Program-made: the position numbers and the translations under genes | Part shown: positions 12,657 to 18,894 of the stretch, one piece after another | Layout of the letters: each line of letters opens with the position of its first letter | Numbering within the stretch: the stretch's first letter is position 1 | Source: Bacillota bacterium | GTDB taxonomy: Bacteria; Bacillota; Clostridia; Christensenellales; Aristaeellaceae | NCBI GenBank assembly: GCA_023415145.1 | Contig: JAEZLW010000214.1 | Coordinates: 1-21,769, forward strand | Reading direction: 5' to 3' | Length of the DNA: 21,769 nucleotides | Notes under the pieces: generated by a model | Told to the model about the DNA's origin: nothing | The model's input: the letters and a program-made list of their open reading frames with translations, nothing else | The model's database searches: none

Positions 12657-14930
12657 TTAGGTCATTGAAAGGGTAACCACCGCATTACAAAGCCCCGGTG
12701 TGCTCAAACGCAGCTCCGCCTTGCCCGGCGTTCGGCCCGCGCGCACATACACGATGGCACGGCCATGATGGGTGGGCCGGGTAGCGCTTTTATAGCTGGT
12801 CAAATCGGTCGGGCTGCCGTTTTCCAGGCCAAGAAGCTTGGCGCCGCCCAGCACATGGCAGGTAACCATGCGGTCATCGGCAGCGGCAAGATTGCCGGCA
12901 TCATCGCGCAGTGCCACTTCCACCTGATATACGGCCTGCCCATCGGCGGTCAGCGATTTCACATCGGGAACGGCCTCGATCTTCATCGCTGGACCGGCGG
13001 TACAAAGGGATGCGTTTACACTTTCCTCACCCCGCGTACAGGTGACAGTAAGCCGGCCGGGTTCGTAAGGCACCTCAAAGGATGCAATGCAGGTTTCATC
13101 CACCTTGGCCGTGCCGATGACCACACCGTTAAGCGCGAGTGTCGCGCGCTCACCGTTGGTAAACACAAGCACAGGCATTGTTTCGCCATTCGTGCCCGCC
13201 CACACGAAATTGGCTTTCCATAGCTCCTTCTTTTTGCCAACCGCAAGGTGCGCGCAAAGCTCTTCCGTCCATAGCGCCTTTCTAAGCGCGAACCTGGGCT
13301 TTTCAAAGCCCGCCGTGTCGAGCAGCCCCGCCTGGGAGATGCGGATGGGCCAGCCATGGGCTTCGCCCAGATAATCGATGCCCGTCCACAAAAATTGCGC
13401 GCTGATATAATCGTTATGCTTGACCGTAAGCCAAGTCTCGGGGTCATGATTGTTTTCGCTGCCCAGCAGGATATGTCCGGGATATTTTTGATGGTCCTCC
13501 TGATAAAGATGCTCCTTGTAGTTGTACCCCACCACGTCCAATGCCTGGGCATATCCGGTGAGGTTGCTCAGCTCCGGCAAGGCCAGGGCGCTGGTCACCG
13601 GGCGGGTCGCGTCATGACGCTTGACAATGGCCACGAGCTCCCGGGCAATGGTGGCAAGGCGCTGGGCGTTGGGCTTGTTCCTGTCGTATATGCGCTCCTG
13701 CTCTGGCTTGTTTAAGTCGTTATTCCCCGTCACCAATTCAAACAGGGGATGCACGTACGGATCGTTGGGATAATCAATCTCGTTGCCGATGCTCCACAGG
13801 ATGACGCTGGGATGGTTGCGGTCGCGCCTTACCAAATCGGCCAGGTCTTTTTCGTGCCACTGGGGGAAATCGTCGGAATAACCGTACAGCTTGGGGGGAT
13901 ATACGTTGTGGCCGTGCCACCACTTGTTCTTGCAGCCCTCCCACTCGTCAAAGGCCTCGTCCATGGTTAAAAAGCCCATTTCGTCGCACAGGTCCAAAAG
14001 GTCGGGGGGTGGCGGGTTGTGGCTGAAGCGGATGGCGTTGCACCCAGCTTCCTTTAGTTTTTGCAGCCTTCTTGCCCATACGGTCTTGGGCACGGCTGCG
14101 CCCAGCACCCCGGCGTCGTGGTGAATGCACACGCCCTTCATTTTTGTAAACACACCGTTTAGGAAGAACCCCTCATTGGGATCGAAGCGGAAGGTGCGGA
14201 CACCAAAGGGAATTCTGACTTCATCGGCGGTTTCACCGTCCTTTTGCAGGGTTCCCACCAGCGTATACAGATAAGGCGTTTCCGGCGACCAGAGATGCGG
14301 CTTTTTTACAATAAGACTGGTTTCGCCATTGGAAACGGTACGCCCCTTTGCGTCTACGAGCGCAAAGGAAGGCGCCCCTTCCGTCACTTCTGCCGATACA
14401 TGAAGCACAGCTTCTTTTTCTGTCGCGGAAACCGTGTGCGCAAAAACGCCGTCGGTAACAAAATGCGCGGGGGATACAAGTGTCAGTGTTACATCCCGAT
14501 AGATGCCGTTGCCTGTAAACCAGCGTGAATCGGCCAGGTCATTATGCTCGCAACGCACGCAGACCACATTGTGGCCCGCCTGCACAAATTCCGTAATGTC
14601 ATAAGTGAAAGTGCTGTACCCATACGCCCGCATGCCAAGGTAATTGGTGTTGACCCAAACACGGGCGTGCTTGTACACGCCGCCAAAGGTGATATAAGCC
14701 TTCCGGCCATTCAGTTCCGGCAGGTTGAAGTGCTTGCGGTACCAGCCGATACCGCCGGGCAGGTAGCCAGTGCCGCTGGAGCAGCTTTCATCAAAGGGCA
14801 GCGTCACCGACCAGTCGTGGGGCAGCGTTATGCCCTCCCAGGCGCTGTCGTCATAGCCCTTGTAGGAAGCCCTTTCGCATTCGCCCAGATGAAACCGCCA
14901 ATTCAGATTAAAGGGAAGGGTTGTACGCAT
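12657..14930 (-). CDS. GH2-family beta-galactosidase-like glycoside hydrolase
   Basis: A 757-residue retaining glycosidase with no signal peptide, so cytoplasmic. The start is ATG 14930 (MRTTLPFNLNWRFHLGE) with AAAGGAG 8 bases upstream; the longer frame runs back into the binding-protein gene. The order is an N-terminal jelly-roll domain (1-155, with LPHDWS and GYLPGGIGWYRK), an immunoglobulin-like domain, and a TIM barrel. In the barrel, NHPSVILWSIGNE gives the acid/base Glu384, and HILLGSEN supplies the probable nucleophile Glu492, followed by FLWTGIDYLGEAHGWP. Further beta-domains include a Glyco_hydro2-C5/DUF4982-like tail (SLTADGQAVYQVEVALRDDA). The barrel motifs favour beta-galactosidase, but other beta-glycosides are possible. 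It is the last gene of the transporter operon, behind a hairpin at 14947-14983. Confidence 0.92.
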   Translation of the reverse strand: MRTTLPFNLNWRFHLGECERASYKGYDDSAWEGITLPHDWSVTLPFDESCSSGTGYLPGGIGWYRKHFNLPELNGRKAYITFGGVYKHARVWVNTNYLGMRAYGYSTFTYDITEFVQAGHNVVCVRCEHNDLADSRWFTGNGIYRDVTLTLVSPAHFVTDGVFAHTVSATEKEAVLHVSAEVTEGAPSFALVDAKGRTVSNGETSLIVKKPHLWSPETPYLYTLVGTLQKDGETADEVRIPFGVRTFRFDPNEGFFLNGVFTKMKGVCIHHDAGVLGAAVPKTVWARRLQKLKEAGCNAIRFSHNPPPPDLLDLCDEMGFLTMDEAFDEWEGCKNKWWHGHNVYPPKLYGYSDDFPQWHEKDLADLVRRDRNHPSVILWSIGNEIDYPNDPYVHPLFELVTGNNDLNKPEQERIYDRNKPNAQRLATIARELVAIVKRHDATRPVTSALALPELSNLTGYAQALDVVGYNYKEHLYQEDHQKYPGHILLGSENNHDPETWLTVKHNDYISAQFLWTGIDYLGEAHGWPIRISQAGLLDTAGFEKPRFALRKALWTEELCAHLAVGKKKELWKANFVWAGTNGETMPVLVFTNGERATLALNGVVIGTAKVDETCIASFEVPYEPGRLTVTCTRGEESVNASLCTAGPAMKIEAVPDVKSLTADGQAVYQVEVALRDDAGNLAAADDRMVTCHVLGGAKLLGLENGSPTDLTSYKSATRPTHHGRAIVYVRAGRTPGKAELRLSTPGLCNAVVTLSMT

Positions 14931-14946
14931 GCAGCGCGCTCCTTTC

Positions 14947-14983
14947 AAAAAGGGAGGGCTCACAAGCATGTTGCGAGCCCTCC
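14947..14983 (-). terminator. Intercistronic terminator between binding protein and GH2
   Basis: Minus strand: GGAGGGCTC (14983-14975), 13-base loop, GAGCCCTCC (14961-14953), then C and five T residues (forward 14947-14951). It sits 18 bases after the binding-protein stop and just before the GH2 SD site, so it probably lets only part of the transcription reach GH2. Confidence 0.85.
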
Positions 14984-15000
14984 GCCAACAATGGTTTTGC

Positions 15001-16560
15001 TTACTTCTTGTATACCGCGTCGATCTGAGCCTGGACTTCAGCCATAGCCCTTTCGATACCGGCATCCTTCAAAGCTTGACGGAACTCCGCCACATAAGCC
15101 TCGGGATTGTCGGTCTTGCCGAAGCAGATGACGGGAGCATAGGTGCGGAACACGTTGGACAGGTTATCCAGCTCGACGGAGATGGGATCGCGGTTGAAGA
15201 CCACCTGGCCATAGGGGTAGTCGATCTTCACGGCGGCATATTCTTCCATCAGCGCATCGTAAGCGGGCCAATCCACGCGGGCATCACGGATTTCCAGGTT
15301 GTCGTTGCGGCCCCACCAGAAGTTGAGATCAACGCCGTCCACAGCCGGATCGGTGAAGGAGGCTGGGCGGGTACGGAAGCCTTCCTCGGTCAGTACATAC
15401 TGCTGGCCTTCGATGCCGTAGTTGAACAGACGGTAGAAGGTGGGATCGTTGCGGATGAGGTCATAAGTCATCAGCGCGCGCTCGGGGTTCTTGGACTGGG
15501 CGGCAATGGCCATGGCGCCATGGGTGATGTTCAGGGAAACCACGTTACTGGCTTCCTTGCCGAACCAGAAGAAACCAACATCGCTGCCGGGCTGCCGCTC
15601 ATTCATCATGAAGCGCTCGCCCTTCCAGGTCTGGGTGTGGTGCTGATGAGCACCGGTGACGCCTTCACGCAATTCCTGCACGACGTCGCCAGTGTAGTTC
15701 AGCACGTCTTCACGCCAGTAGCCGGCATCGGCCCAGGCTTTCATGGTCTTTGCGAAGTTCACCAGCTCGTCGCCTTCCAGATAGAACTTGGAAAGGGTGT
15801 AGAGGTTGTCCTTGTTCTCGCCGAAGAACAGCGGAACAGGCAGGCCTTCGATGGCGACAGCGCCGGTTTTGCTGGCCATCCAGCCGCCGAACATCTGATC
15901 AGAGTAGGAGGAACCGCTGCCGTTGGCATCCCACGGGATCACGTTCGGCATGGTGTCCTTGATGTACTGGAAGTACTGACCCAGTTCTTCCCAGGAATTC
16001 ACGCCGTTTTCAAGGCCGGCAGCCTTGGCCCAGTCGCCGCGGTAGAGGAAACCGTGGTTGGTCCATTGCGCATAGTTGTCTTCGGGGGCGAAGTAGATTT
16101 CGCCGTTCAGCTTGCACTTTTCCCAGCGGTCAGCGGAAACGGATTCAAAGGTTTTGGGGGCGTAGGTCTTGAGCATTTCTTCGCTCAGGGGCAGGAAAGC
16201 GCCTTTTTCTGCATTTTCCCAGGCATTCAGCCAGTCAGTGGCGGTGCCGACCAGGTCGATGGAGCCATCCTGCATGGCCAGACCCAGGTTGTACTTGGTC
16301 TGCCAGTCGGCCCACTCGATCCATTGGACCTGGAGCTCGGCGTTGATGGCGGCAGTCAGCTTCTCGTTAAAAGCAGCAAGGACTTCATTGGTCTTGTTGG
16401 TGGGAACATTGCCGGTGACGTAATACGTCAGTACGACATGCTCGCTGGTGTCCACTCCCGGGAACCACGTGGAATAGTCCGTTTCGGCGGTTTCCGCCAT
16501 AGCGGGCACCAGGCCGAGTGCCATGATGATGACCAGGAAAAGGGCTACGAGCTTCTTCAT
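15001..16560 (-). CDS. Extracellular solute-binding protein of a LplB/LplC-type sugar ABC transporter
   Basis: A 519-residue family 1-like binding protein of the long LipO/DUF3502-containing type that accompanies LplB/LplC permeases and usually binds oligosaccharides. It has an export signal: KK, a hydrophobic core to residue 20, and a probable signal peptidase I site AMA|ETAE at 20-22. There is no cysteine in or after it, so it is not a standard lipoprotein. Sequence marks include DLVGTATDWLNAWENAEKGA, NSWEELGQYFQYIKDTMPNV and WGRNDNLEIRDARVDWPAYD, with many aromatic residues suited to sugar stacking. GGAGGAG lies 6 bases before the ATG. It is flanked by a hairpin upstream (16596-16615) and a terminator downstream. 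The ligand is probably a galactoside-containing oligosaccharide, judged from the two glycosidase neighbours. Confidence 0.93.
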   Translation of the reverse strand: MKKLVALFLVIIMALGLVPAMAETAETDYSTWFPGVDTSEHVVLTYYVTGNVPTNKTNEVLAAFNEKLTAAINAELQVQWIEWADWQTKYNLGLAMQDGSIDLVGTATDWLNAWENAEKGAFLPLSEEMLKTYAPKTFESVSADRWEKCKLNGEIYFAPEDNYAQWTNHGFLYRGDWAKAAGLENGVNSWEELGQYFQYIKDTMPNVIPWDANGSGSSYSDQMFGGWMASKTGAVAIEGLPVPLFFGENKDNLYTLSKFYLEGDELVNFAKTMKAWADAGYWREDVLNYTGDVVQELREGVTGAHQHHTQTWKGERFMMNERQPGSDVGFFWFGKEASNVVSLNITHGAMAIAAQSKNPERALMTYDLIRNDPTFYRLFNYGIEGQQYVLTEEGFRTRPASFTDPAVDGVDLNFWWGRNDNLEIRDARVDWPAYDALMEEYAAVKIDYPYGQVVFNRDPISVELDNLSNVFRTYAPVICFGKTDNPEAYVAEFRQALKDAGIERAMAEVQAQIDAVYKK

Positions 16561-16595
16561 GCGTTTCTCCTCCTATAAAGTAGGGTTATGATCCA

Positions 16596-16615
16596 GCACT
16601 GTGCTTACACAGTGC
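16596..16615 (-). other. Intercistronic hairpin ahead of the binding-protein gene
   Basis: A perfect 8-pair stem, GCACTGTG / CACAGTGC with loop CTTA on the forward strand, between the second permease and the binding-protein SD. There is no T tract, so it is more likely an RNA-processing or 5'-stabilising element favouring binding-protein mRNA than a terminator. Confidence 0.55.
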
Positions 16616-16639
16616 ACAAATCCAAAAGGAAGGGGGCTA

Positions 16640-17557
16640 TTACCCTTTTACGGCGCCTACTGTGAGGCCGGACACAAAATACTTTTGCACAAAGGGATAG
16701 ATCAATATCACCGGGCCAGTGGCCAGTACGGCAGTGGCCATTTTCAGCGTTTCGGTAGGCAGATCGGGAATGACGATGTTGTTGCCGGCCAGCGAGTTTT
16801 TCAGGCTTTGCACCGTATTGATGATGTTGTACAGGTGGTATTGCAAAGGCCGGTACGTAACCTTGGAGGTTAAGAACAGCGAGGAATAGTACCATTCGTT
16901 CCAGTACCCCAATGCCAGGAACAGGCCGATGGTGGCCAGAGCCGGGGTCATGGACGGGAGTATCAGTTTGTAGAAGATGGCAAAGTCTCCGGCACCGTCA
17001 ATTTTGCCCGATTCGGTGATCTCATGGGGGATTGCCTTGACAAAGTTTTTCATGAGAATGATGAGCCAGGGGTTCATGAGCAGCGGCAGCAGCACGGCCA
17101 GGTAGTTGTCCTTCAACCCGTATATCTTTACGATAATATAGTAGAAAGGCACAAGACCCGCTGAAAACAGCGAGGTGAAGTAAATGTAGAACGAGATGAC
17201 GTTACGGAAATGGAAGTCTCTTCGCTGCAGTGCATACCCTGTCATGGCGATGACCGAGAGACCGACAAACGTGCCGACAACTGTCAGAAGGATGGTCACC
17301 ACATACGCGCCGATCAACTGGTCGGGAGATCTTAAAATCAGATTGTAGGAGTACAAGGAAAAGTCCGAAGGCCAGAGGGTAAAGCCGGACAGGCGGATGG
17401 CGGCCTCGGTTGAGAAGGAGGAGGCGATGATCAGCCAGAAGGGAATGATGCAGCATACGGCAAAAATGGCAACGAGTACGTAGGTGAATCCGCGGATGGT
17501 GCGGTCGGTCCAATCCAGTTTGACCTTGTTATTGCTCTTGATAACAACATTGGACAT
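16640..17557 (-). CDS. Carbohydrate ABC transporter permease (LplC/CUT1 type)
   Basis: A 305-residue inner permease subunit with six expected membrane helices. The first is at about 25-50 (FTYVLVAIFAVCCIIPFWLIIASSF). The EAA loop that contacts the ATPase reads AIPHEITESGKIDGAGDFAI followed by FYKLILPSMTPALATI, and the end YPFVQKYFVSGLTVGAVKG is characteristic of CUT1 LplC-type subunits. The start ATG follows AAAGGAGGT. It lies 17 bases after the first permease gene. No ATP-binding subunit is encoded in the window; CUT1 systems of Firmicutes commonly share one MsmX-type ATPase. Confidence 0.95.
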   Translation of the reverse strand: MSNVVIKSNNKVKLDWTDRTIRGFTYVLVAIFAVCCIIPFWLIIASSFSTEAAIRLSGFTLWPSDFSLYSYNLILRSPDQLIGAYVVTILLTVVGTFVGLSVIAMTGYALQRRDFHFRNVISFYIYFTSLFSAGLVPFYYIIVKIYGLKDNYLAVLLPLLMNPWLIILMKNFVKAIPHEITESGKIDGAGDFAIFYKLILPSMTPALATIGLFLALGYWNEWYYSSLFLTSKVTYRPLQYHLYNIINTVQSLKNSLAGNNIVIPDLPTETLKMATAVLATGPVILIYPFVQKYFVSGLTVGAVKG

Positions 17558-17574
17558 GTGGCTTACCTCCTTTC

Positions 17575-18552
17575 TCAGAACAATGAGTAATCCGGTTCGA
17601 TGCGCTTGACCACACCGTTGGCAATCATAACGATGGCAAAACCCAATACGGATTGGAACAGTCCGACCGCGCTGCCCTGGGAGAAGTTGAAGTTGTTCAT
17701 CAGTGCCCGGTACACATACGTTTCCACGATGTCGGTTGTTTTGAACAGCACGGAATTTGCGCCGACCAGGTTATAGAACAAGCCGAAGTTTCCTTTGACG
17801 ATGCCACCCATGGCAAACAAAAGCAGGATGACTACCGTGGGCTTCAAACATGGGAGAATAATATACCGGATGCGTTGGAATCCGTTGGCACCGTCCACCC
17901 TGGCAGCCTCCAGCATGGATTCGTCAATGCCCGTGATGGCCGCAAAGTAGACCACCGTACCATAACCCGTTGTCTGCCATAGGTTTACCAGCACAATGAT
18001 GAAGGGCCACGCGCCAGCCTGGGAGTAGAATTTGGGCATAACGCCGCCGGAAGAGCGCACCAGCGATGAAATGAAGCCGTAATCGTAATTGATCATGTTG
18101 TAGACCAGCAGGCTAACCAGAACGGCGGAGATGAAATATGGCAAAAACATCATCGACTGGGTCAATTTTTTGAATGCTTTGCTTTTGACCTCGTTGAGCA
18201 ATATGGCAAAGGTTAGCTGAAAAAAATTGCCCAGGAGAATAAATGCAAGGTTATACAGTACTGTATTGCGAAGAAGAAGGCCCAATTGGCCGGACTCGAA
18301 CAAAAACCTAAAATTCTGCAGGCCGATAAAGGGGCTTCCGAAAATGCCCTTGTTGTAATTGAATTTGGTAAAGGCGATGTATGCACCCGGCATGGGAGCA
18401 TACGCAAACGCAAGGAAAAACAATATAGCCGGCAGGCACATCAAAAGAAGCGTACTGTTTTGGCTCACTTTCCTTAATAAAGGTGTTTTTCTATAGGTTA
18501 GCGGTGATGTGTTCACCACCTGATTACGGGAAGATACTGCTTTTCCCAGCAC
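17575..18552 (-). CDS. Carbohydrate ABC transporter permease (LplB/CUT1 type)
   Basis: A permease subunit of about 325 residues, first gene of the leftward sugar operon. After a polar N-terminal extension it has LLLMCLPAILFFLAFAYAPM, the LplB-specific start of the first helix, then YIAFTKFNYNKGIFGSPFIG. The EAA loop is DESMLEAARVDGANGFQRIR followed by YIILPCLKPTVVILLL, and it ends in GFAIVMIANGVVKRIEPDYS. GTG at 18552 is preferred because GAGGTGG lies 5 bases before it; a GTG at 18561 overlaps that site. It pairs with the LplC-type subunit to form the channel. The promoter and a perfect cre/LacI-type operator lie directly upstream. Confidence 0.93.
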   Translation of the reverse strand: MLGKAVSSRNQVVNTSPLTYRKTPLLRKVSQNSTLLLMCLPAILFFLAFAYAPMPGAYIAFTKFNYNKGIFGSPFIGLQNFRFLFESGQLGLLLRNTVLYNLAFILLGNFFQLTFAILLNEVKSKAFKKLTQSMMFLPYFISAVLVSLLVYNMINYDYGFISSLVRSSGGVMPKFYSQAGAWPFIIVLVNLWQTTGYGTVVYFAAITGIDESMLEAARVDGANGFQRIRYIILPCLKPTVVILLLFAMGGIVKGNFGLFYNLVGANSVLFKTTDIVETYVYRALMNNFNFSQGSAVGLFQSVLGFAIVMIANGVVKRIEPDYSLF

Positions 18553-18568
18553 TAATACCACCTCATTT

Positions 18569-18582
18569 TGTAAACGCTTTCT
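18569..18582. promoter_or_regulatory. LacI/CcpA-type operator of the transporter operon
   Basis: TGTAAACGCTTTCT fits the cre consensus TGWAARCGYTWNCW at every position. It begins about 4 bases after the predicted leftward transcription start and ends before the SD, where a bound repressor would block elongation or initiation. It could be bound by the local LacI-family protein (21491), by CcpA, or by both. Confidence 0.75.
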
Positions 18583-18592
18583 CTATGTTTTC

Positions 18593-18621
18593 ACTATATA
18601 CTAAGTTTTTTCACTTGTCAA
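18593..18621 (-). promoter_or_regulatory. Sigma-A promoter of the transporter-GH2 operon
   Basis: Minus strand: TTGACA (18621-18616), 17-base spacer, TATAGT (18598-18593). The start is predicted near 18586, just upstream of the operator at 18569-18582. The A+T-rich bases between this and the rightward promoter (18622-18810) show no further clear gene or site. Confidence 0.88.
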
Positions 18622-18810
18622 CAGGAATTTTAGATGTTATTACAGTTAATCCAAAGTCATTATTGACATAATGCTGCACATATGCCTGACTACCGTTTAT
18701 CACCAATTTATTCCGCATGTTATTTTTTACTCTAATTCAACCATTCATTCCATTGAAAACCCTAGATTTGTTGCGTTTTTCAGCCTGAATATACTTTTTC
18801 TGTGGCAGTA

Positions 18811-18839
18811 TTGTGTACGCTTACACGATATGCTATACT
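18811..18839 (+). promoter_or_regulatory. Sigma-A promoter of GH35-lacI with embedded LacI-type operator
   Basis: TTGTGT (18811-18816), 17-base spacer, TATACT (18834-18839) with a TG just upstream of the -10 box. The spacer and -35 box contain GTGTACGCTTACAC (18813-18826), whose arms GTGTA/TACAC are perfect and whose core ACGCTT is shared with the operator at 18569. A repressor here would block RNA polymerase binding. Confidence 0.72.
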
Positions 18840-18894
18840 TTCTTTATCCATCGGCTGCAGGTATTGCGCGGCCGGTGACAAGGGAGGAAAACAG

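Noticed and set aside
14929..16578. 549-codon open frame on the plus strand, opposite the solute-binding protein
   Set aside because: It mirrors the codon pattern of a clear binding-protein gene with signal peptide and SD on the other strand. Its own sequence has no recognisable domain and it begins inside the neighbouring gene.
18654..18690. TTGACA-like box in the divergent region as a second rightward promoter
   Set aside because: At 17-base spacing the -10 position reads CTGACT, a poor match, and a better promoter lies nearer GH35.
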